Assembly: GCF_040183065.1 (NCBI RefSeq)
Contig: NC_091120.1
Coordinates: 181,954,896-182,018,895 of the forward strand
Reading direction: 5' to 3'
Length of the DNA stretch: 64,000 nucleotides
Source of the DNA: Periplaneta americana
Taxonomy: Eukaryota; Arthropoda; Insecta; Blattodea; Blattidae
Part shown: positions 11,337 through 25,000 of the stretch, piece after piece
Layout: each line of letters opens with the position of its first letter
How positions within the stretch are numbered: position 1 is the first letter of the stretch
The notes under the pieces: generated by a model
Databases searched by the model: none
What the model was told of the DNA's origin: nothing
What the model saw: the letters and a program-made list of their open reading frames with translations, nothing else
Program-made: the position numbers and the translations under genes

Positions 11337-13024
11337 CTGAAACAGATTACAAATATTTTAAGTAACATTTCAACAGGCTTTGAAGTTAAAGTTACCGGTA
11401 TGGTAAGCTTATACAAATAGACCTCTGCACTCTCATGAAAATGACTGACCAATGCGCACCAATCAGTCTTCGGTTGTGAAGAAGGTAGCTGGGTAATGAT
11501 TCACTTGAGCCCATAATTGAGTATTTATAACCAATTGGTTGAAGCGTTTACTCAGTCGGGTGTGAGTGCTCGAAGTTGTTGCACTACACTTATATCACCT
11601 TTTAATGCCCGATACTCAAAACAACCTACCTAAAGAGGTTACCATTTGTTTTTATTTCAGATAGCACGAAAAACAGGACGTATTTGAATATTTAAATAAG
11701 GGAACATAATTTTTAAAGGGCACAGTTCGTTAAATGAAATAATGCTTTATATCATCAATAATATTATTCAGCATCCTTCTTGTCAAACACGAAGTGATAG
11801 AAATATCGGGCATATGGGTTACGGTATGTTAGACTTAAGTGTATATGTATAGGCTACATGAAATAAATTAATACACTACAGTACAGTGTTAAAGAAAGTA
11901 TTATTACTTCAATTCCAGTATAGAGCCCAAGGGAGCTAAATTTGGTGAATATGGAAGATGGTCAATCATTTTAAAACCAACTTCATCATTTTTCAGCAAT
12001 GCAGTCAGAGACTTGTGAGTCGGTGCATTGTCTTGCAAGAGCACCTCACAAGTATAATAATTTTATTGTCAACTTACTTTCACAAAAGCGATAGCAAGCT
12101 CATTATGTGACTGAAGCCGATAGTCTAGATTGTCATTTTGTGGAATCTCTACTAGCTTTTCACCCAGTACTTCGACAGAAACTCAGTATAATCTCCCGTG
12201 TTCATAATATTATCTGTATCATTAAATGACAATTAAAACATGTATTAATGTTTACACAAATCTCCTGCCCATTTAATCCACCAATTTAAATTCAGCAATA
12301 TCCTGAACTCATTGGAGCAATCTGTGACGTCACAAGTATTCATCAATGTCTGACAGATTTAGCAACAAATTAAAAAAGAGCTCAATTTAGGCCCTAAAGT
12401 GGGGTATCTATGAGATTATTTCCTAAAATGCTAATATGGCCGTCTTTTCAATGTTGTCAACTGTTACCTGATATCACGAAAGCAAGTAAAATCACACTTC
12501 TATGTATTGAAACTATAATATTTATTTATTTATGATTAATTGATCTAATATTAAAATGCATTTTGTCTCGCAACATGAAATTTGCTGATTAGATAAACAA
12601 TTTTACAATTCATGAAACCTAACCTAAAAATTTTTATTTTGTATGACGACAATATGAACTCCGAAAACCCAATACAAATTTAAAAGGTATGCTGTTTATT
12701 AATTATTACTTTATTATTTATTAACATTAATAATTATTAATTATGTTCAAAATTTCAAATAACACTTCCTCAGTAACTTTGGTTGAATGTTGGCATCATC
12801 TTCAAAGGCAAACGATGCTGTCAACACAACAGAAAATATAATCACTGCGGCCTCATGCTTAACATGCCGGCATCATACAATAACATGCGGTGTGCTTTTA
12901 AAACCTAATTTTGCCGACCGATTGTTGCTCTGTAGGTTTCACTCTAAGTGTCATGTTGTTGCATCTTCTTTCTCGATAAGAATAAGCACTAGTTTGTTAT
13001 ATTGTTAAATGGCTATTATTATTA

Positions 13025-13067
<43 letters not shown>

Positions 13068-16000
13068 TCATATACAAGTATGTTGACATTCTTAACTCTT
13101 AATAATAACTCTTTAATAATAATTTTAATCACATACCTTAAGGGGAGAGGATGGTATTTTTTAAAACTTTTTTCTTATTTGGTGTAAAATATTAATTTTT
13201 TGTATGTAGAGAGCTCATAGCTGTAGGAACTCAACCAAATATAAATATTTTGAAAGAAAATTATTTGGGGGCCCAAATTTGAAAAAAATATACCCAATGC
13301 AGGATTGTACTAAAGCCAATATATCTAAACCGTTTTTAAAGATAGATGCAAACTCTTTTTTGCAATGTATTTGCAAAAGCATGTCCTACAAACTGACTGT
13401 AACAGAATTTTGATATCAGTCCCTACGTTTGTAAAATAAACAATTAAAATTTAATAACGATTTTCTGATTTCCTTTCTTGCAAACAAACAGAAGTATTTT
13501 TAAAATGAAATCAATTAACAAAATTCTGTTACAGAGAAACGTTTCCTAATAGTCTAAAGAAGTGTATTCTAAATTTCATGCATGTATCTTTAATAGTCCA
13601 GAAATTATATCCATTTTTGTCTGGAAATGTAGCAAAATAAATTAAGTTACTGGAAACCGATAAAAGTGGGCAAGTGATTTAAAAATCCATAGTGCAGGAA
13701 GTTTAAAAATGACGTCTCAACATCCGATAAGGGCATAAATACCCACCAAATGTTATGCAATGTATTCCACACATATCAAAGAGTATTTTAAAGAAAAAAA
13801 TTTTTTTTTTAAATTTAATTTACCGGAAACAACAATAAAAATGGGCGAGTGATTTAAAAATCCATAACGCAGGAAGTTTAAAAATGGCGACTCAACATCC
13901 GATAAGGGCACAAATACCCACAAAATGTCATGCTATGCATTCCACACATATCACAGAGTATTTTAAAGAAAAAAATTTTTGTTTGTTTTAAATTTACTCA
14001 TTTTTCACAAAAAATACCATCCTCTCCCCTTAATGTTCGTCCTCAGCACAAGACATTGCAACCTCGGTTTTAGTCCATGTGGATTAGACAAGTAGGTGTC
14101 ATTTTATAATGGAAGCAGCTTATTGGTTGCAACATTGAAATTGAGGCGAGTGATTGGAGTGGCGAAATAAGAAATTGAAAACAATAATACAAGTAAATTT
14201 TAAAGACCTGCCGAATGTTAAGCATGAGACCGTGGCGATAATAACTGCGAGTTGTATTGTACTTGTCAGTACCGAAATTTGAAACAAAGTTGGCAACAGA
14301 AAATTCAACCTGACAACTAGAACATCACTATAATCCACTAGCACAGGACTGGGCATCAAGAGCTGATTCTACTCTCTCACAGGGAGCCATATGACTTCTC
14401 TTCATCCCCTTTCTTCCCTGCCGAACACTGCGCAGCATTGATTCAGTGACGAATATTAAGCATCCCCGTTTAGAGTCTGGATGCGGTCCCGATGTCCAGC
14501 CCTGCACTAGCATATGTAGTAATATGGAGAAAGTGATTAGTTTTCTCCCTTAGGGTATAAAGTAAGATGACCCGGATTGTAAGTAATTAAGTAATTACCT
14601 TTTTACCAGGAGCAAGTAGTCGAATGTACTTGTTAATCCAACCTTTAAGACGAGGATGATATTTGTAGAGAGAGCCGTCTACTGCAATTGTGGTGTCTGG
14701 GCGATCCAATCTCTCAAGTAGTGTTGCTGTACCTATAAGGAGACATAGCAATCAATCAATAAATGTCACCATCATTCCAGTGTGGAATATAGGATTCTCA
14801 GAAAACTCCTCCATTTGACCCTGCTCTTAGCGAGCTCCTTGATTTCTCCCAACATCTTGCCTCTGCTTTTGCTATTGCATGTACGTAGCACATTTTATTG
14901 CAGTTATGAAATGTTAACTCAAAGTATTTCTGGTATCCTTTGGAAGTAAGTGTGTATGAATTTATTCAATAATATTTCTTTTTTCTTTGGAGATGAATGC
15001 GTATGAATCTAATAAACAGGTATGAAGTGTTTACTCAATTTAATTTATTTCTGTTTTTTTTTCTAAGTGAATGTGTACGAGTTTGCTCAGAAATATTTCT
15101 GCTTCTTTAGAGATCAGTGTATATAAATCCAATAAATAGATATGAAGTGTTAATTCAATTTTATTAATGTACTTCTGGTTTCTTTGGAAGCAAATGTGTG
15201 TATAAGTTTACTCAGAAATATTTTTGGTTCTTTTGGAAGTGAGTGTGTATGAATCCAATAAATAGATATGAAGTGTTAATTCAATTTTATTAATGTACTT
15301 CTGGTTTCTTTGGAAGCAAATGTGTGTATAAGTTTACTCAGAAATATTTTTGGTTCTTTTGGAAGTGAGTGTGTATGAATCCAATAAATAGATATGAAGT
15401 GTTAATTCAATTTTATTAATGTACTTCTGGTTTCTTTGGAAGCAAATGTGTGTATAAGTTTACTCAGAAATATTTTTGGTTCTTTTGGAAGTGAGTGTGT
15501 ATGAATCCAATAAATAGATATGAAGTGTTAATTCAATTTTATTAATGTACTTCTGGTTTCTTTGGAAGCAAATGTGTGTATAAGTTTACTCAGAAATATT
15601 TTTGGTTCTTTTGGAAGTGAGTGTGTATGAATCCAATAAATAGATATGAAGTGTTAATTCAATTTTATTAATGTACTTCTGGTTTCTTTGGAAGCAAATG
15701 TGTGTATAAGTTTACTCAGAAATATTTTTGGTTCTTTTGGAAGTGAGTGTGTATGAATCCAATAAATAGATATGAAATGTTAATTCAATTTTATTAATGT
15801 ACTTCTGGTTTCTTTGGAAGCAAATGTGTGTATAAGTTTACTCAGAAATATTTTTGGTTCTTTTGGAAGTGAGTGTGTATGAATCCAATAAATAGATATG
15901 AAGTGTTAATTCAATTTTATTAATGTACTTCTGGTTTCTTTGGAAGCAAATGTGTGTATATGTTTACTCAGAAATATTTTTGGTTCCTTTGGAAGTGAGT

Positions 16001-19000
16001 GTGTATGAATCCAATAAACAGATATGAAGTGTTAAGTCATTTAAAGTATTTCTGGTTTCTTTGAAAGCGAGTGTGTATGAGTTATTCAGAAATATTTCTG
16101 CCTCCTTTGGAGGTGAATGTGTATGAATCCAATAACAGATATGAAATATTAACTCAATGTATTTCTGGTTTCTTTGGAAGTGGGAATGTATGATCCATTA
16201 GACGGATTGTAGTGTTAATTCAAGTACTTGTACTTTCTTTAATAGTTTGTATGAGTCTACCCTACAGATTTGGAATATCAGCTCATATGATTGAGAGTGT
16301 ACAAGTGTGAGTCCACTCAACTGATCAATGATGTGTTAATTTAAATAAGCAAGCTAAATTCACGTCTTTATTATGTATGATCTGCCATTTTAATAATGGC
16401 AGTGCTTATTTTGTATTCTGATTATATTTTACCATGACTAAACTTCACAAACAACCATTGAATTTTACGACATTTAATATGAGGCGCTCAGCGCACAAAA
16501 AGCCCAACCCACAAAATTTGCATATTGAGTTTATTGCTTTAAAGAGCTCCTCATATTGTTCTCTTCAAAGTGTAAATCGGCCTAATCTTCCTTCCCAGTT
16601 TTTCGTAAGATTTCAGCACAATTTTCGTTTGTGTATCGCATTTCGCACACTGTTAAAAAATCGGTGAAGTGGAGATATAATTGTGTCAGTTGGACCATTT
16701 GTGCCATATTATATCATTAGCAGCAAATTTGGAAAGTGTTTAGTCTGTTAATAAAAATTGTGTGAGAGCTATTTTCATATTACATTGCATGAAATCTACT
16801 GTTGTTTTATATAATTACCGGCAGCACTTTTTTTCAGCCGGAATGCGTTCTGGTAAACTTTTTGCCATTACTAATTCCAACGAGATATATTTTATAAGCG
16901 AAATTGAAAATTAAAATTGCCGCCACTGCCAAGTCCAAGAGTTTACATTTTCTCATTATCGTTGGTGCAAAAGTAACTCATGCAATCTAGTTCTGCCATC
17001 TTCCGTTATTGATCCTGAAACTATAGCTCAAAATAGCAAAATTTCCGTTATGCTTAAATTCGATGAGCTCCGTTTGGAACTTATTGAAATATAAGGTATG
17101 TACGCCTAATATTTTTAAACCTACGTTTTTGTTGTATAATGTGATCGAGTGATAGAGTTCCGGTAAACTTTTTTCCAGAAAAAAAGCACTGATTACCGGT
17201 ATATTGATTTAGAACTAAACTGATTACAGAATATACAAATAAACAGTAATAACAGCAATGAATTTACTTACATATGGACACTAACAATGCAGCTCGGTTG
17301 GATACAATCTCACACACGTGTTTCACAATTGCCATGTCGTCAGCATCATACGAAAGTCCCATCTTGTCCAAAATCTCAGATGTGTTCTCAACGCTGTTGT
17401 CTACAGTGTCCCTGCAAATGGAATTCTTTGAAATTACGATTTCATGAATTGTTAGGAAATTCAATTTGCAGTAAATCTGCAGACAATTTTCACATGTATA
17501 CAGATTGATCTACCTCTGATTGAGATTCTGGCTGATATGTATATCTATTATCTGGCAGTATATCTCACTTGACGATATGTGTCAGTGGAAGAACAATTGT
17601 TTGTATAAATCTGAAGTCTGATTAGTGTTACTAGTTGGCAATGTATGCAATAGAGGGAGAAAGGAACTAGCCACCCTATCCCATTATCCCCTGGCATAGT
17701 TGCCTCGTGAGTGATGCATTATTGGTGTCCCTTGTGGGGTCCAGACCTGTCTACTGACAATTGACTAAACAACAACAACAGATGGATCACGAAACCCTGA
17801 TAATGTAACATCAGGAGCAGGATATTTCATTCCAAAAACCAAGATAGTTACTTCATGCTCTGTTCATCTTCAAATAAAGAGATAGGTTTGGAAGTAAATC
17901 CCGAAAAGACAAAGTATATGATTATGTCTCGTGACGAGAATACACCGTGTTCCGCTTATAAGTATAACAAAAGAAATAGCTATAACTTCTAAATTAATAC
18001 AAGTATATAGTTGAAACCAACTGCTACAAAGAATGAAAACTGGGAATTTTTGTTACCTTATGTTCCATAAACCTCAACATGGCTTCCATTGGTGGCACGG
18101 GAAATATCCAACCGGTATTCAACCTCGACCCAAGTGTTATGAAGCATCTGTGGTGTAACATTGTTGACAGCAGCATAAATTCTTTCTTGTAAGTCTGCCA
18201 AATCACGTACTGGCGTCCTGTAGACCTGGTCCTTAACAAACCCCCACAGGAAAAAATCAGGTGGTGTTAGATCTGGTGATCTGGCAGGCCATGTGATGTA
18301 CGGTGATCCTCTTCCGATCCATCTTGCAGGGAATTGTTCGTCTAAGAATGTGCGAACCATGTTGGCAAAGTGTGGTGGAGCCCCATCTTGCACATTTCTA
18401 ACTCGAGTCTGTTTCTCAGATGAGGCAACCTTCCACGTCAGTGGAAAAGTAAACCGACACAATTGTCGCATCTGGGGGTCGGAAAATCCATGTGTCGTAA
18501 TTGAACACCAACGGGATTCCCCTAAATGGAATGTTTGGTGTGGGATCATGCGTGACAGAATCATTGGTCCCTATTTCTTTGCTGAAAAGACAGTCACTGC
18601 AAACACGTACCTGGATATGTTGCAACTGTATGCTGTGCCACAACTCCCAGATGGAGCAATTTTCCAGCAAGATGGGGCTCCACCACACTTTGCCAACATG
18701 GTTCGCACATTCTTAGACGAACAATTCCCTGCAAGATGGATCGGAAGAGGATCACCGTACATCACATGGCCTGCCAGATCACCAGATCTAACACCACCTG
18801 ATTTTTTCCTGTGGGGGTTTGTTAAGGACCAGGTCTACAGGACGCCAGTACGTGATTTGGCAGACTTACAAGAAAGAATTTATGCTGCTGTCAACAATGT
18901 TACACCACAGATGCTTCATAACACTTGGGTCGAGGTTGAATACCGGTTGGATATTTCCCGTGCCACCAATGGAAGCCATGTTGAGGTTTATGGAACATAA

Positions 19001-22000
19001 GGTAACAAAAATTCCCAATTTTCATTCTTTGTAGCAGTTGGTTTCAACTATATACTTGTATTAATTCAGAAGTTATAGCTATTTCTTTTGTTATACTTAT
19101 AAGCGGAACACGGTGTATTGTACGAAATGGAAATATAAAAATTGGAAATTTATCTTTTGAAGAGGTGGAGAAGTTCAAATATCTTGGAGGAAATTAAACA
19201 CAGTATAAATATGGGAAATGCCTGTTATTATTCGGTTGAAAAGCTTTTATCATCCAGTCTGCTGTCAAAAAATCTGAAAGTTAGAATTTATAAAACAGTT
19301 ATATTACCGGTTGTTCTTTATGGTTGTGAAACTTGGACTCTCACTTTGAGAGAGGAACACAGATTAAGGGTGTTTGAAAATAAGGTGCTTAGGAAAATAT
19401 TTGGGGCTAAGAGGGATGAAGTTACAGGAGAATGGAGAAAGTTACGCAACACAGAACTGCACGCATTGTATTCTTCACCTGACATAATTAGGAACATTAA
19501 ATCCAGGCATTTGAGATGGGCAGGGCATGTAGCACGTATGGGCGAATCCAGAAATGCATATAGAGTGTTAGTTGGGAGGCCGGAGGGAAAAAGACCTTTA
19601 GAGAGGCCAAGACGTAGATGGGAAGGTAATATTAAAATGGATTTGAGGGAGGTGGGATATGATGATAGAGAATTGATTAATCTTGCTCAGGATAGGGACC
19701 AATGGCGGGCTTATGTGAGGGCAGCAATGAAACTCCGGGTTCCTTAAAAGCCAGTAAGTAAGTAAGTATGTTCATCTTCATCCGAACTTTCGGCTATTGG
19801 CTCTGCTCTTCAATGTGTTTCTCAATTAACCTATCGTTGGACTGTGTGACTGTCTTTCTCATGTTTTTTTTTTCTTTCACAGAAAATAATATGAAGTAGA
19901 TCCTTAGCATACATTATGTTAGTATTTTATGTATTTTTTTAGAGAATTATTAGAATCTTTACCGTTACATAGTATGTAGTGGGAATGCAGCCACTGACAG
20001 TTACATGTGGGAGGGGGTGTTTTTCTGAAGTTGTAAAATAGTCACTACCTGCTTTCAAAGAATGACACCAACATCTTTCACACAATTGCAAAATCTCACT
20101 AGCAAAAATTAGCGTCATTACATATTTCTTTTGATTAAAATTACATGAATAAAATCTTAACTTTTGTAACCAATGTCTAGTAACTCCTAAGTTATTTTTT
20201 TCTATTTTATCTGAATATGCCCTGTGTATCTTTATTTTGGAGTTTTGTATATATTCTTAATGACATCAATTAGATGTAATGGGATATCTCATTTTGTCAT
20301 AATGTCCCACAGCAAGGACCTATTTACTGGTACCTTATCAAATGCCTTACTATAATCTATAAACAGAATACAGTAGAACCCCGATTATCCGTCACCCTAT
20401 TAACCGATCAGAGGATTATCCGACCGTCTTTCTCTCACTCTATTCTTTCTTTCTTTGCTGCGGAAAAAAAAGTATGTAGTGCTGTTCCTTATATTAATAC
20501 CTATTCTTTTCTAGAGTCTATTATTATAAGTCTTTACCCTTACATATTACAAGTGTACTGTCAGCAATAGGAACAGTTACCAGTAGGCCTACTTGAAGGT
20601 GTTTTTCCCAAATTGTAAAATAATCACTACCTGCTTTCAAAGAAATGGTCCCCAAAACTTCCGCAAAATTTAGAGCAAACTCGTGAAGCATTCAGTTTTT
20701 ATTCCACTGTTCGAGTGCTCGTACTATTTAATTTCTATCCAAAATACCTTCCACAGGTGTCAAAAGTGTTTTACTAAGTATCAAAATAAAATACAAATAA
20801 ATAATTGATCGATTTGGGAAAAGACAAATCGCGGCTCCTCTCGCATCAGAATAAGAGATTGGAATTACAAATGTGCGCGATTTAATTAAAAACAAGAATG
20901 AAGTGTGTAAAATCTGTAAATCTACAACAAGAAACCTCTACTATTCCTATCTTTCCACAAAGAATCAAGGAATTTACTTGGCCCTTATAAAACCATTGTT
21001 GACAACTGGAGTTAAATTATTACGGTAAACTTCTGATTCACTATCTAGCATGTTAAACAAAAGACCACAGAGGAAATTATGAAACTGTGTTATGCACTTA
21101 ATTTACGAATAATACATTATGCAACGAGCCTATAATGATAGTAATTAAGAAGCAAGTATGGATGTTTATGAAACTAGCGCAAGCGAGTTTCATAATTTTC
21201 ATACAAGCTTCTTAATTACCATTATAGGCGAGTTTCATACGACTTTTTATGCTCGACCATATTTCTAACTTGAAATTATTCAGATGTATACATTTTATTT
21301 GTATCTGACAAGATCGGAAGTGACCTTGTTCTAGGTCGTGAATTGTGAGATGTGCGCAGATGCGAAAGTATTGATTTTTTCCGAGGAACAATGTCATTGA
21401 CCTTGATGTAATTCCGTTAAACTTGATATAACTTTGATTATTGAATTCGACATTGAAAAACGAAATGACAAATTGAATTTATTTGAATATTATTTACAAT
21501 TAACGCTAATTATTATAGTAACAGAACATAACCTTCTGCGACAGTATTGGATTTCCAGCCTCCGTGACTTTTCGCTAATTCTCTTTCGATTGCATATCCG
21601 AGAATAATCGATACTTGCGGTTTTATAACCGTACAAAGCTGACTTGTCATTGGCTGAACACCTGTAAGCTGAGTTGTCATTGGCTGAACACCTGTACTTT
21701 AATGAGTAGGTGTACTTTAATGACCTGCATTAAAGGACTGCTACCAGGTGTATAATTATTACATTTCGGCATGGTCGAGCATAAAATATTTTATGATACG
21801 GATTATCAAATTTTTTCGGTTAACCATCCAATCTACCCCCTTCATTACCATGGATAATAGAGGTTCTACTGTATGTGTTTCTTGGTTGAATATGAGAGAT
21901 TGTAATGTTCATAAATAACTTCCCTGTACTTTTCATGAAAGGCAGAAACGTTGGTTGGTTTATCAGAATATTAATATTGCATCATAGTGAATTCAGTTTA

Positions 22001-25000
22001 CATAATGAATTACAGATTTACAGAATCTTGCTAAATGATTGCCCCTATTTTAAGTATTGACGTATGACTTACTGTTCTATGAGTGACACGAAGCTCGTGG
22101 TGAAGGCTCCAGATGTCAGAAGGGTATCAGACGCAGTTCCTCCAAACAAAACACAGTCTTCAACAAGCTTCACGAGAACTACACGAACAATCTCGCCCAG
22201 ATACTTGCCACTGATGTACTTCTCAAACCTATCAAAATGCAGTAACAATATTTTAATTTAATTATTTATTTATTTATTTATATATTTATTTATTTATCTA
22301 TTTATATGTCTATAATAGGGCAAAGCTTCAATTACAATAGACAGTACAAACACCTGCTTAGAACATAAAAAAATGGAGCCAATTTTTGACACTGTATTTG
22401 AAATAGTCTAGCGAAAAAAAAAAAATTATGATGAACAGTGCAACTGAAGAATACCCATGGCATCTCATTAAGTCCATATTTTACAAAGTCGACCTGGTTG
22501 GCGAGTTGGTATAGCGCTGGCCTTCTATGCCCAAGCCAGGTCGATGGCATTTAAGTGTGCTTAAATGCGTCAGGCTCATGTCAGTAGATTTACTGGCATG
22601 TAAAAGAACTCCTGCAGGACAAAATTCCTGCACATCCGGCGACGCTGATATAACCTCTGCAGTTGCGAGCATCGTTAAATAAACATAACATGTAACATTT
22701 ATTTTACAAATACAGGGACATCATTTTATTTTTACTAACATTTCTAATATTAACCTGGCTATACCTTTTGATTAACGGATGAGAACTGAAAACACCGTTT
22801 GCTACCCCCTTCCACGACTGGAGTTCGATGATACTGGCGTAAAATACAATCAAATCACTTTACTAGGTATAGGAGAGAAGAAAAGTATTTCATCCATATC
22901 GCAATTTTGAGTTTGATAATTTTTATTAGTATTTTGTTTAATCACGAATTGAGCTGTCCATTCGGACGTATTCATTATGCAGTGTATATTATACTGTCTA
23001 CAGCACATTAGCGTACGATATAGAGAATGAAGTTAAATTGAAAAATAATCATAATATAGATATTTAAACATATTTTTTAAAATCGTGACCATTCATTTCT
23101 ATACAGGCTTCAGTTCTTTTGTGCCTATTATCGTACTATAGGCTATTGTATCTAATTCCAATTACCAGTTTCGTCATTCGTACTAGTAACTCATGTTGAA
23201 ATAATTCTGTACCTACTCTATAAAAGAGTACCTTACGTACTGTAAATTGAATATTCACTTCTGCCCGATCCGAAAAGATAAAATTATTCAGACATACTAT
23301 CTACTGTCCTTCCAAGTGGTTTTGTCGTAGGGTTGTAGAAAAGGGTGAAATCACGTGACAGTTAATTACTTAACAAGGCCCTTTTATTTAAGTTATTTTA
23401 AACAGTTGTATAATATTACGTAGACGTCCAATTACTAACAGAAATTAATGTTTTCAGAAAAGAGCTAAGACAGCTCAGCCACTAGCCTTTACAGGGGGGG
23501 GGGAGCGCGAGCAGAAGCGGGTGGGGGAAACCGGGATGCGACGTAGGCAAACTGACGACAATACCTGTGCGAAAATATGATTCAATATTGAAAGCTCTTT
23601 CATCACCAGAAAACGCGAACATATTTCTGGAATGTACTACACTCACTAACTCAGTACGGTTTATTATGACCGCAAGGCGACTTTGACTGGATACATGGCC
23701 TTGGTTCTGTGTGGAGGATGGTTGGAAGTTTATTAGTAGAGGAGGTGGGAGTGAAGTACATTCAAAAACTCAAGTACAATAAAAATTGAAGTAAAAATAA
23801 AATGATGTCCCTGTACAATGACTGTTATAGATATAGGCTAGGTCCTAAAAACTGAAGAAATTTTAACAATGGAACTTTTAATGAGCTCATGTCGAAACAC
23901 ACTGTTAAGGCCCACTCCCACTAGTGGAATTGAATCGAACAGAATTTCTCTTTACAATGTATTTAAATGGAAGATAGCAGATAGTGACACGTCGAATCGA
24001 ACCGAATGGAATCTAATAAAATTCATGAGGGAGAATATTTATTCCACTGCCGAAAGAGAATTTCTTGTTTCAGGTATGATCATATGTTCTCGTGAAGCTT
24101 TCGTAAAAAAACAAATGAAACATATCCATTTTGGTAGCATAATTTGCTTAGTAAAGTTATTGCTGAAATAGTACGTAGGCTATACAGAAAATTACACATC
24201 TTGATTACACACTTTTAACACTGTATCACTTCGGAATATGTATGATAAGAACTTTGTGTTAAATTTTAACGTACCTTGTTAACATGTTTCGACCTATTTT
24301 CGGTCATCTTGTGGTCTTGCCAACCACACCTACAGAGACATCAACACAGACATGGAAATACTGCACGTCCAACTAAAAAGCCAGAAACTCAACACACTAG
24401 AACAATATGAAATATACAGACACACGAAAACACACCCCAATGATTTTCTCAACACACAATTCAATTTCAAAATACATACACTCTTTGACCTACACTATGA
24501 ACGCACCCACACAGGAAACAAGAGGTGCCAAGACCAACAACGACCAGTTCCGAAGATGACCGAAAATAGGTCGAAACATGTTAACAAGGTACGTTAAAAT
24601 TTAACACAAGAAAGTTCTTATCATACATATTCCGAAGAAAATCACAATTCAATAATATGAATGAAGGGAAATTAATCAATTTTATTCATAATTATCCGCT
24701 ATTGTATGTCAAAACATAAAATTACTACTGTAATAAATCATTCCCGTGATAGTGCTTGAAGCGAAATAAGTAAATTAATGACAGATAGATTTATTGATAT
24801 TATTTCACAAAAGTACAAAACTTAATAATTTAACAAAACGATCAATATACAAAAGTAGTTATACCTAATAAATATACAATTTCCTAAACTAATTTATTTA
24901 TCGCAAATCTCAATAATTTATTGGTTCAAACTTGCAAGTAAATTAATGAAAATATCATGTAAAAATTAAAATCCAATGAAGCGCTATAGCACGAAATTTG

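Larger units (their letters stand above)
17873..19768 (+). mobile_element. 5'-truncated LINE (RTE-like) with 12-bp TSD
   Basis: TGTTCATCTTCA occurs at 17861-17872 and 19769-19780, bracketing a segment that starts inside a reverse transcriptase C-terminus ([20 protein letters not shown]), is interrupted by the fold-back mariner, and resumes at [20 protein letters not shown]. It ends in a simple (AGTA)n tail. 5' truncation, simple tail and long TSD are the marks of target-primed reverse transcription. The same protein region is on the minus strand at 29405-31262. Confidence 0.85.
17776..19860 (+). pseudogene. RNase H fragment of an older LINE, split by an insertion
   Basis: Before the insertion the frame reads [18 protein letters not shown], the start of a LINE RNase H domain (TDGS). 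After it, starting at the second TGTTCATCTTCA (19769), the frame continues [19 protein letters not shown], which includes the expected catalytic Glu (SELSAI). The two halves are separated by the 1.9-kb LINE at 17873-19768. Confidence 0.65.
20200..21990 (-). pseudogene. LINE reverse transcriptase relic split by a pogo-like element
   Basis: On the minus strand the right part (about 21990-21872) joins the left part (20370-20200) once the pogo-like element is removed. The join restores [20 protein letters not shown], reverse transcriptase motif A. A stop follows after MTK. The clean rejoining supports a simple TA-targeted insertion. Confidence 0.65.

Noticed and set aside
16960-16990. TTGGTGCAAAAGTAACTC, like a mariner terminal repeat
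   Set aside because: No inverted partner found nearby; the match is too short to call.
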